Assembly (NCBI GenBank): GCA_003993805.1
Contig: RSEF01000001.1
Location: forward strand, 148,698,538-148,762,537
Reading direction: 5' to 3'
Origin: Himantopus leucocephalus
Lineage: Eukaryota > Chordata > Aves > Charadriiformes > Recurvirostridae
Length of the DNA: 64,000 bases
Shown here in pieces: positions 37,201 through 49,200 of this stretch; position 1 is the first letter of the stretch, and every line of letters begins with the position of its first letter. Below the pieces are notes generated by a model. The model saw only the letters and a program-made list of their open reading frames with translations, was not told the DNA's origin and searched no databases. The position numbers were made by a program, and so were the translations under genes.

Positions 37201-40200
37201 CAGCGTTAGTAGTTGTTGGCCTGATTCACTGTGGAGCGTTTTTCTGGGTTGTAAAACATTTGAGCATTTTACTTTGAGACCTGACGTATATGCTGGTTTT
37301 GTACATTAGAGTTGCATTGATGTGGGATGGGATTATGTTCTTTTTGTGAATTGAGGGAACTCTGTATTTCCCTGTATTTCTATATGGCCATATATATTTT
37401 TGTACTGTTATAAAGGACCTTTATACTGATACACCGCTATTCAACTGGTTTAATCTGACCAGTATGTTAAAGTAGTGTAGTTCTTGTATATAATTAAAAC
37501 CATATCCTTGAAGGTGTAGTCTGTATAGTGAATGCACTTACAAGCTCCCTGTACAGGTAGGTGCATACCCTCCTGACCTGTAATGAGACCCATGCACGGC
37601 TGTACCCCTTGACTCTGGTGCCCGGCACCATTTGTGAGAAAGAAACACGGTGAAGGGGTCTGAAACATGAGAGAGCTGTGGCACGATCCAGCTATGCTCC
37701 CCGGTCTCAGGATTAGGTTACCGGAGCCTCTGATGGCACTCTGCGCCATCTAGATGTAGACAAAGGTGTCTCTGACTTCCAGTTGCTTTCAGTGGAAGTT
37801 AAGATGCTAATTAGATCTGCTCCCCGTTGATTTTCCAAGATTCTGTGTGGTATATCTTCCATGATCCAACTGGAAACGAAATTCGGATACCATGGGCTAC
37901 AATTACCTGGCACATCTCCACTATTATTTTATTGCTTGAATGTTGTTGTTGTTGTTATTATTATTATTATGCAGTCCAGTACCTCATTGGAATTATTATA
38001 TATTTAAAGGGACTTCAGATTGGTTTTCTTTTTAGCAGCTTAATACTTAATTCTTTTTGTACTAAATAAATATCAAATGTTCAGTAAATATTATTTTTTT
38101 TGTTGTTGCAGAATTTATTCCCCAGGCTTTTGGAATGCCGTTGTCCCAAGTGATTGCTAATGACCGGGCCTACAAGCTCAAGCAAGACTCTCAGAGAGAA
38201 GAGCAAAAAGATGTTTCAGATTTTGTGGCCTTTCTCTTGCCGTTTGGAACTAAAAGGCAGAACAAAGAACTTTCAAGCAGTAACTCATCTCTTAGCTCAA
38301 CCTCAGAAACACCAAACGAATCCACTTCTCCTAACACACCCGAGCCAGCACCACGAGCAAGGAGGCGTGTAAGTAGACCCATCACAACGTGGTGCGTGCC
38401 AGTAGCTCCAGAAGGTCTAGCTGGAGCAGGAAAAAACCCTGTTGTGTCTGTGGATTGTGGAGTATTTGTTCTGTTGTGTTCAGTGATTTTTTTTTTTTAG
38501 GTGGAAGCTGGCTTGGTCAATACCAGAAAATTCTAACCTTCTTTCTCTGGTGTTGATAGGAAAAGATCATACGGACTGTGCAAGTCTCAAAGTGATGGAG
38601 AGGTTATTTAGAAGTCTTCCTGTTCATGTTCTTTATCTATCTCCTTCTGTTTAGGTCTTTCAGATTCAACAAATTCCATCTGTCTTCAACCTCATTTTTT
38701 CAGCTGGGGGAAACTAAACCTATGTGATGGCCATATATGTATGCTTATGTTAATTTAGCTCCATAAACTCGGAAGTAAATCTAACTATTAATCCCTATCC
38801 TAATATTAATAAAAAATCCCTATGGCCTAACTCTGATCATGTCCTCAGCGGTAAGAAGGAAGTTGTCAAAGTAAATTTCTGCTAGGCTCTTTGAAGGAAA
38901 TTTATGCATACAGGTTATGAAAATGCCTTTGGCAGCAGAACACGCTGCAGTAGATTGGACTGAATGTTAATCCCGTGTGTAAGATAGGTACCTGGTAGAC
39001 CACTTATTTGCAGGGTTCTGTTCCGTGTAAGTAAATTTGATGCTCTGAGCTTTCCAGTTTTCCAGTACTGCAGCTACTAACAGTATTAGACTTTTTAAAT
39101 TTTTTTTGATACCATGGGATAGAGGTTCTAAAATTACTGCTTTTTAATCCCATTTGCAATGGATGGAGAAAAAATGCATAATAAAATAATCTTAATAAAA
39201 ACCCCTGTTAAGTAATCTGAGAAAGAATTTGGGGTACAAGAATAGACCCTGGAAAATAAAATACTTTCTTAGGATCCGCACCTTCTTATCCCTAGGATGA
39301 AACCTGCTTCAGAGCAATGCTATGTAGGGCTCTTCAAGCCACAATGCTAAGAGGGGTAGAACTGGAGTAAATGGCAAATTAAGAGAAGATTGAAGAGCCC
39401 CATGACCTGCCTTCTTTCCCTCTAGCTGCCAGCGGAAGCTTATACTTGAAGTGTCTGCATTCTGTCTGGAGATAGCTGAGGGCATGATATTTGAAGATAT
39501 TTGCATTCTTATATACATGTAATGCACATCTATTGGCCTGTCCAGACCATATGAGCAGGCAATTGTGTTCACACAGAAGTGCGAAGTACGCTTGAATATA
39601 AGCATGAAGGGAAACCCACCAACCTCTGTCAGAAATTGGCATAGGCAGTGACAAAAAATAGAAATTCACCGTATACACCCATTGACTTCAGAAGCTGTTT
39701 ACATGTGAGGGAAAGATAATTCATGTGTCCAGATATGGGTCATCTCTTCTTCTTTTCACAAAGTGTGTAAGATCTCTGACGTGCATTTGACCAGTGAGCA
39801 GAAGGAACCTGGATCCTTTGTTACATCCAAGGGATAGAGTTCCATCAGGACCAACTTCCTAGAAGCCTCTGGGGGTTTTGCCTGTTTAGTTTGGTTTTTT
39901 GTTAATATGAGGATGACAGCTTTCAGGGTGCTGAATTTGAGCCTTTAGTCTGTAGTCATGAGGATGCAGTAGCACATGGTTCACCTACAGAGAAGGAAGA
40001 GTAGAGTAAGGTGGGCAGTGTGATGTGGAGGGAGCTGCCATCTTCTCTCGGGAATGAACCTCAGTTATTCAGTGATGTAATTCATGAATTGTCAATTATT
40101 TAACATTAATATCAACTCATGTCCCATATCTTGTCTGTCCTTGGCCTTTATACTTCTGCTTATCAGCGTACTTACTCTACTCCCCTGAGTTTTTTTAGGG

Positions 40201-43200
40201 TATGGTAATGAAGCCTGCAGTTATCTTTTGTCTCTTGGGCAGTGTTGCACTGTCTGTTTTCAACTATATCAAGGCAAATGCTTAAAAATGAAATTGATTC
40301 ATTAGCACATGCAATTGATACAACCAGTTTCTCGCACAAATGCTGCACAGACACCTGGAGTGCAGTCCTCTTAAACTTAAATCAGAGGGATTATTTATCA
40401 CTGTACCATTCACTTCTTTCCAACTTTTGTGTATTCCAGTGAGTCTTAAACACTCAGCTGAGGCTTTCAGTAAGGGATATAAGGTAACGCTGGCTGCAGA
40501 GCTCATGGTATGAGTGCTGTGGTTATCTTTCCTCCAAGAGCCAGACAGAAATCACTGTGGCTGCGTTTTCTGTGTAGGGTTTTTGCCCAGCAGTTGGAAG
40601 TTGAGACCCTGGTCGTCCAGCAAGGCATTTTCTGTGTGCTTATTATAGAGAATATTCTGATCCTCTGTTAATATATTATTTATATATTTATATTATGCTG
40701 CCAAAATTATTCAAGTATCAGGAGCTCAGTCATACTGCTTTACTACTCACATAGCATAATGTATGGGGTGAAAATGGATCTGCCGTGGATAGTACTCGAT
40801 CCCATGCATACTCTGTAATATTGCTCATCTTTTCAAAAGCTTCATCTGACCTTCATTCACACCTGTCCCTCTGGCCTTCATTTTCTTTTTGCTCTTTCCA
40901 TCTCCCCTTTAATCTCCCCTTTCCTTCATGTTTCTGTGTGCTTAGCTTAAGACTTGCCCAGTTTATTTAGACTTTGAGCTTGTCATGGTGGAGCAGGGAC
41001 TGGTATCCATTGTGTGCAAAGGCAATGGCTAGTAGTTGGAACTTGATTTTTCTTCGGTTGCTGGGCATTGCAGTCCAAGTAGCACTGAGTCTGTGTTAAT
41101 AGTCCTGGAGTAGTGGGCAGCAATGTGCATGATTTCCTGCATCGTTCCTCAGCAGTCACATAGGTCTGGCTGAGCCCAAACTAATAGGTCTGGCTGAGTT
41201 TGAGTTGGATCCAGGGGGTATGTTGGTAGTGTTTTCCTCTGCGCTTTGAAATTTAAAATCAGAGCTGGCCTGGACTTGGCATTGCCAAGCCGTGCTGTAC
41301 TTCAGCCACTGAACTCAAGGTCACTGTTCCTAAAGCCAGCTCAGTGCTCCAGTTAATCCACAACTTTGATAAAATGCCCGAGGATAATGGCGAACTGACT
41401 GTATTTACATCTATTTTAGGGATCTGAATCCGACTTAAGTCACTCTGTGATAATAATGATTCATGAGGTGAGGATGCTTTGCAGACAGGGAAGGACCAGT
41501 AAAGGCAGGCTATAAAGGAGGGCACCTGTCATACAGGAACTGCCTGGGAGCTGCAGTGGTGAGGACGGTGTTAGGATTTTCAGTGTTAGTTGACTAATTT
41601 TGATGTCTGAAAGCCCAAACTCTTAAAAACAAAACAGAAAAATTGTTCAGTTGGAATTTTACACACATGGATCATAGCCAGAGATTCTTCTTTGGTTTGT
41701 GCTTGGGTTTTTTTTGTTTCCTTTTGGCAGGAAATGGTAAAGGGAATCAAGCAAATGTACTCCTTAGAGACATCAGAAATCAAGGTCAAAGTTGCATTAT
41801 AAAGGGTCTGGTAATTGTTTAGAGATGTGGGTCCAAAAAAATCTAAAAAATTCACTGTTTTTTATTTATAAGCCTTCCATGAGTTATAAGAAACAGAACT
41901 GTACCTGATAAGTTAGATGCTTTTTTAAAAAATGTATTATGATCTAAAATTTTTTAAATTCATTTGAAATCTCAGTGGACTTTGTATGAGTTGCCTATGA
42001 GTCAGAAATCTTTGTAAAGTTCAGTTGTCAAGGGTGATGGAAGAAAAAACTTCTAGAGCTTGAAATTCCCTAGCAGTTATACAGTTCTCATTTAATAGAC
42101 GTAGAGATCTCACCAGCAGTCTATAAAATACCTGTCAGCAGAACAGCGTGCTTTTAAGAAATTAGAGTTCTCAGCAAAGTTTTGAATGGGAATTTACATT
42201 TTCTTCATTATTTCTTTGCATGACATTCTTGATCCCTGTACAATACATTTTATGCTATGGTGAAATGTACCCTTTGTTTGAGAAAGAAAGAAAGAAAATA
42301 ATTTACAATAGATATTTTAATGAAAATTAAAACCTATATTTTTCTTCTTGTTTTATTATTATTTATAAGCCTAGATGTCCCCTAAAATGTTTTCGCCTGG
42401 TAAGTTTAATAAAAATTTAGGGAAATCTTAATTTTCAACATTGAAACATGCCATAAGACTCCTGCTGCTTGTGCTGCTTTATCCTTTACAGATTAACTGA
42501 ACGTCTGTGCCTTGCTGTAATCCAAACATAGTTTTCAAAGCTTTCATTGGAATTTTAATGATTTTAAAATATTAAGACACATGAAGTAGAACTATCTAAA
42601 AAATATTACCCTTCTACTTCTCTGGTGTGTCTTTGTTCTGTGATAACATGGGATTATTTCAATCTCTGCAGTTGTATGTATTTGTGTTATTAGTTAACTG
42701 TATGTGGTGTATGGTTGTAAATCTGGTTGCATCATTTTCACTGATACAATGGCCCAAGCTGCAGAAAAGTAGGGGATCAGGTTTAAAAATGTGTATATAT
42801 CTCCATGCACATAAATATTGTACTGCTGAGGCACAGACACAGACCATGATTTATCCTTGTCCTGCAGTATGTGCAGGCTTACAACAATAAAAAGGTGTGC
42901 CGAGTGAGTGGAAAGCTTTTATTTTTTTCAACATCTAATTTGTATTCCTTGTAGCATGGTAATAATAGCATTGGTACCATTGTGATTTTCCCATCCATTA
43001 CACTGATGTTATAACTTCATTAATTTACAGAAACTGTGTAGCAAGTTGTATTTTTATATTAGTCTGTTTAAAATGCAGGGAGGCAAAAGTTTTTGTCAGA
43101 TCAGGTCCTGTGGCGTTTAGATTTCTCCATCCGTACTGATTTTTCATGTGTTTATTTTACAGGGCGCAATGTCTGTGGACTCTATTACAGATCTTGATGA

Positions 43201-46200
43201 CAATCAGTCACGACTGTTAGAGGCTCTCCAGCTCTCTTTGCCAGCAGAAGCCCAGAGCAAGAAAGAAAAGGCAAGAGATAAGAAACTAAGCCTGAATCCG
43301 ATTTACAGGCAGGTTCCCCGGCTTGTAGATAGTTGCTGCCAGCACTTGGAAAAGCATGGTAAGAATATTTTGTTTTCCCAGGAGTGGCAGATATATTTTT
43401 ACTATAATATAAATAAATGCATATTTTGAGAAGCAAGCATGTACTTCCAATTGCAAGGACATCTTTGAAAGTCAGACGCTTTCCTTCCTATTTCGCCTCT
43501 TGCTAAAGATACTGTCTGACAAATAATTGCTTAGATGATGTCTTCCCAAACTAAGGATGTATGCTACAGGCTTGAAAACTGGCCCATACAGCATGGGGAA
43601 GAGACATTTCTTGGAGGTCAGTCCCTTTGTACTAGAGGGCTCAGCTCTGCAGGAACGCCTCTTCACACCCCATGGGTTTACCCATACCTTGAGAATGAAA
43701 GGCTGAAGTGTGCCAGTCAGCCTGGAGTCATTCTTTGCAACCGGTGGATCTTAAGGTGTAAGAACTAAATTAACCATTTATCCTAAAGTGCAAGACTTAA
43801 TTAGAAACAGCATTTGAAGATAGAGGCTCGGAGAAATTAGAAAATCCCATGCTAAATTATATTAAGCTCCAAGAAGTTTTTTCCTGTTCGCTACAAGGCT
43901 TGCAGGCTGCCTACCCAGTTTGTCCCTGGCTTGAGTCCTCCTGACCAGCCTCAGGCTCAGGCCTGCTCTCTCCAAAGAGAATTATAAACTCCTGCCAATA
44001 TTCTTTTCATGTCTTCATGATCATCCAGACACAAACCTCCCACCAGCTTTATGTAATGCAGAAACAATAGTTAGTCAAGGTATCTGTTCAACATCTCTCC
44101 CAACGTATCTTGGTCTTGCAGAGTTTTTTAATGAGAATTGAAATAACTTGGCCGCAGCAAGACAGAGTTATCACATGGCCAGATAATAAACAAACCATTA
44201 AGTAATGGTGACTGCAACACCATTTGATGCCTAATTTGACCAGAAAGAAATCATTTACTGACTCTGAATGAAAGGCTTTTGCAGATGAGGGACTGCAATT
44301 TAAACAACAATGCTAAGCTTTTACAATACATAATTGAAAACCATGTTGCTGACAAATATATAAAGGAAAACTGCACAAGAGAGCCATTGTTAGCCTTTTA
44401 CAGATATTAGATACCATGGCTGACAAGTAAGCGTGGGGATGATTAAGTTTGAAAAGAATGACCCTCGTCCCGTTAAGCAAGGGTAGCTGAGTTTGGAGAA
44501 TGTAACTGAGTCAGCCAAAAAAAGCCATCCAGCTGAGTATCGTTTGGATACTGTGATTTTATGTCACTTGAACATCTGTGACAACTTTTTAATCCACTTA
44601 ACCCACTGTCATAAAAAAGGTTTTTTTCTGTGCAACATTCTTTACTAAAATATTTGCTTTACATTAAAGTTTCCTTTTAAAGAAAATTTATGCTTTTTTT
44701 GGTGCGTTTTCTAAGAGTGCACTGTAGTACCCCATAACACAATACTCTGAGATAATTTGGGGTAAATATTAATGTTCTTCAGTTTTCAATTTAATCTGCC
44801 ACCGACAAAACAGTCATTTGGATTGGTTGACTTTGAGAAATTTAAAGATTGCAGAAGACGGATACTACTGTTAGCTCATTGACTTTAGGGATAGTAGAGG
44901 ACTTGCTGTTCTAGCAACAATCCTGTAGTAATGTCATTCCAGGGTATATGATGGACCAAGTTTCTGATTCTGAAAATATTTGTCTGTATGCATAAGGCCT
45001 TTATGCCAATTTTTCAGCGGCAAATCCCCTAGGGGTTTCTCACAAATGCTTTAAATTATCATTTTGAACATTATATGACAAAAAAAATGGTTATGTTTTT
45101 AGCCATAAAAGTCCCTGGCCTTGTTCACCTTCTCTGTTTTCCCTGGGATCATGTCCCAGAGTTGTAAAGGCTTGACTTCCTGCAAACCTGCAGTGTAAAA
45201 ACAAATACTGTGTGTTTGTGCAGGGACCGGTAACGAACCTCCAGTTTTCACCCAATATGAGTAGCTCCATCTCAGGTGGTTCCCTGCCAATGTTCCTGGG
45301 TTTACTAAACATTATTCCATCAATTTAATTTTGTTATCCAAAGACAGAAGAATATTTGAAGAGAAGTGTCATATTGAGACTGAACACTAAAAGGTGGAAT
45401 GCTATCTGAATTTCTCTGATGAAAATCTGCAACACCAAACACCACTGTGAAGCTGCACATCTCTAGCAAGCAAGTGTAGCCTCATGGCTGTCAAAAGGCA
45501 TTTGTTTTGTAAAGTTCTTTTGCATCTCCTGTATGCCAGTAGAGAAAATGAATGTTGCACAGTAGCCTTTGTTAGATCATAAACTTTTCAAAGCTTATAG
45601 ATAATTCATCCTTTTGCAAGAAAATGTCTAACTGTGCAAAATGATACTATGTACACAGCTGCTTAAGTCTCTAAGGTTTTCACATACATTCTCATTGCTA
45701 AAGACCATCTAACCTCTACATGACATTTACTCTCAATTTTTTCCATTTCTGTTACTCGGCAAAGTATGTCTATTCAACAACCACATTATCGTTTGTTTGA
45801 TATTCTGGTAGTATCTACAGGGCTCGAAAAAGTTTTGAACTGATTTCTTACGGAATAGCAGGCAACACACATTCCCAAACCACTCTAAGTCTAAATGACA
45901 GAGGCACGCCTTCTGCACTTTGCCTGAAGTACAACAGTACTTCCTTATAGCTTTCCCTCTACATAATAGCTGCTCCTACCCTATAAACTGCACACAACTC
46001 TCAGGCAGAGTTCTTCCCCCTTGTAATCTCCCTGAGTGCCCTACTTATGTCCCTTTGAAAGAAACTCTTAGCTTTGTCGTGACCGGCACTATAAAGCCAG
46101 CAGGTAACCCCAAACGCCAACTGCTTCCTGTATCCAAAGACGCAGCTCAGTGTCCAAGTATTTAGTTATTTTATTACCTCTTTCCTTTGATGTTGGTCCT

Positions 46201-49200
46201 GGAAGTGCCACCTCCAAATGCTAAGCAGCGCCTAATTCTTTGCATACCTCTGTCCCTCACAAAGCAGTAGTAGCGCTACCAAAATGGCATGTCCAGAAAT
46301 GTCATGAAGATGCCATTTTGCGGGTCAGGGGTGTGAGGTCCTTAAGAACTACACTGGTTGGCGTCTTGATCCAAGAGAGCTGAGTTTTGCCTCAGTATGG
46401 TAAGTACAAGTTTGTAGAGAAATACATTGGGGTTTTTTTTTTTTCCACTCTTCTAGGTTCACATATAGCCCAGATTGCTTTGGTTCAATGCAATTCTCAG
46501 CAGAAAATTAAACAGTAAAACAGTTGTCTGATGTGCTATACTTGCAGGTCTCCAGACAGTAGGAATATTCAGAGTTGGAAGCTCAAAAAAGAGAGTAAGA
46601 CAGGTGAGTGGATATGGATGTATTTTTCCCTCCTCAGCTATGATACAAACAAACCCAATTGCTTTCTGTTATGTGATTTCCTCCCCATCCATCACCTGGT
46701 GAAAGTCAGGTTTTCTAGGTCAGTGACTTTATTGTGTTTTTGATGGCTCATAATAGGCCATTTGCAGTCATCTTTTACATTTAGTGAAATCCTTGTCAGG
46801 TTCTCTGCAGGTTAACTCTCTTTGCATGTTTTGCTCTGCAGAAGTAGCACAGGGTTGGAGGTCCAAATAGACTACAGTGATGAAATTTTCCAAAGGTTAC
46901 ACTGTAGGGAAAAAAAAATCTTGGCTGCTAGTTTCATCTCAGAAACAGCTGAAGCTCCCAAAGTAAACCCAAACTGTAAATCTTTTTTGGAAAACTTACA
47001 ATATGAGAAAATATGCAAGTACAGAACAATCTCTTTGACCCTCAAATTGCTGCTCCCAAATATCACCTTTTTTTTTTTTTTACCCCTGTTAAACTTGAAG
47101 GTCAAAGCAGACCCATCCAAGTCCTAGTCATAGCCAAATGTTGAAAAAGCAAAGATAGTCTACAGTTAGGTTCTAGAGACAAAGTCAGAAGTGGGTGTTT
47201 CCTCAGCTTAAGTATTTCATTGTTTTTCCCAGAAGTTGGGAATACGTGTTGAATTAGAGCAGGAGAGAATAGTGCTTAATGATTGTATGATGTCTGGGGA
47301 GAAGACGAAAAGTTACAGGAAAATACCCCTGTCAGGAAGTGTAAGACCAAAAAGACCAAATAGAAGTGTAAGAAAGCTTGACTGCATCCAATCCCAGAAA
47401 TAATAGCTCTGTGTTGTAAAACTCCGCAACATAATGGTTGGCTCTCTGGAAAGTTACTCTGAATAGCTGAACTGACTCGATTCTAGCTGGTACAATCAGC
47501 CTACTGATTTGTAGTTTATTCTCTAGCAGTTTCTATTGCTGAGTCACTGGTGTAACACAACGCTGAAAACATTTATGGTCTGCAGAGACTGTTGTTAGAT
47601 CAACACTGAAGTATTGAAAGTAAGTTGCCTGTCATTTGCATTGCAAGCTTCAGTGTCAAAACCTATATTATTCAGGGGTGAGTACAATTGCATCACGCCT
47701 CTGGGGAAAAAGAAGAGGGCTTGTATCATTTACTTGTAAATTAAGCCTTACTTTGAATGTCAATGACTTTCTTCACTTTTTCTTTTACTGTGTTTTCAAA
47801 AGCTGAGGAAATCAAGAGATTTGGGTATTTATGTATTCTGTTACATGGACTAATTTATCGAATTAGGTGAACTAATATATTTCACTAAACAACATGGAAG
47901 CATCAGCTTGGCCCTTGCAGTTACAATAATAAATGCTGTCAACATGAACACATGGGAAAGTCTGGATTCAATTAAAATTCCACTCATTTTCTGAACCATG
48001 GAAAGCCAAACTCAGTGCTCAGATTTTGGTGTGCTTTTGCAGCTGTTCGTTAGTTTTTCTTGTGTAGAAAGTAGGCATAGTTTTGTTTCCCTTCCTCCCC
48101 CAGTTAGAAAATGTCCTATTTCAACTGTAGTTTGTTGCAATAAATCCATAAGCAAGTAAATGCATGTGCCAGTGGGGCTTTTGGTTGGTGAGGAGGAATA
48201 GAAAAATCTAGAACAAGCGCGTCTATTACAAACCACCTCCTTCACATGAATTGTGGTGTAGGACAAAGATTCCTGACCTAGGGTTGACTCAAGGTGGTAG
48301 GTCTGGTACGTTGGGATGACAGATAGATACCAGGTTGTGCCCGGAAACTGTACAGATGCTTGAGCAGAGCATCGTTGCCGAGCTGAGGGTGGGCAGCCCT
48401 CTATGCTGGGCCTGGTGACTTGGAGGCAGCTCTGCGGGTGAAGCAGCCACCAGACCCTGAGGTTGAAGAGCGGCATGGCCAGAGCTCTGCTCTCCCATCC
48501 CCTCTCCCTGCAGGGATGTCCTCAGCTCTCATGTCTTAAGCTCCGGTGAACGCTGTAGTTCACCAGGTGTACTTTCCAAAAGTCTGAAAGTATTCCCTGT
48601 GAATGAAGTCTGAGAGACCTCAAGTTTAAACTTAGAAATATACAATATTAACAGCTGGGATACCTGGGCCTGAAGTGTGGCCATGTTTCATCAATGATTA
48701 TCTTATATTGTGCTAATTAGGACATCTCTGTAGGCCTCACAGGATATCAGATCAGAAGTGCCATATTCAAGACTGTAGCAGCAGCCTGTGATTTAGACAG
48801 CTATTTGGGAAGTCCAAATTCCTGATGCAGTGCTAATCTGTTTACTCAGTTGCTTTTGAGCAGTCAGTGCAGAAGCAATCTTACGGATAGAGGTAATTTA
48901 TGGTGCTCCATAGGGATGTTCCCCATTTGTGACCAGTCTGAAGAGTACAACTGAGCTGGGAATGAAATCCCCACATTGACACTGGAAAATTTTTGAGCAC
49001 AAAGCAGTGGGGTGAAGCATAATACCAGATAAAGAACACATTCTGGTCTTCATAGCATAATTATTCATTATTAATAATGAATTACATTAATAACGTTAAA
49101 AGTAGTCTTAATAAATTAGAAAAGCGGCTGTAGTTTTTATAGAATACCTTTCACACCTGCTATGAAAGCAAAATTTTAGCTGAAAATATGGGATTTTCTA

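Larger units (their letters stand above)
22237..38111 (+). other. ARHGAP6: ARHGAP6 intron after exon 2 (15.9 kb, contains a gap)
   Basis: The intron begins GTAAGG and ends TTGTTGCAG. The flanking exons join in frame through a GAA glutamate codon (G from the left exon, AA from the right). It holds a 100-N gap at 32900-32999, a poly-T/poly-A inverted repeat near 24.6 kb, a 17-base direct repeat near 29.5 kb, an NRF1-like site near 30.0 kb and a TTG/TTA microsatellite just before the acceptor. The small Lys-rich exon known from mammals should lie here, but I did not find it by reading. Other frames, such as those at 27060-27470 and 32548-32811, look like chance or relics. Confidence 0.9.
38369..43162 (+). 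other. ARHGAP6: ARHGAP6 intron (4.8 kb)
   Basis: A GTAAGT donor and a TATTTTACAG acceptor bound this intron. It contains a 15-base direct repeat near 41.17 kb and a short GAAA run near 42.29 kb. No exon, RNA gene or transposon was recognised. Confidence 0.9.

Noticed and set aside
48012..48476. 154-codon antisense open frame
   Set aside because: Longest frame in the window, but no domain, no splice logic and no similarity I recognise; intronic chance is more likely.
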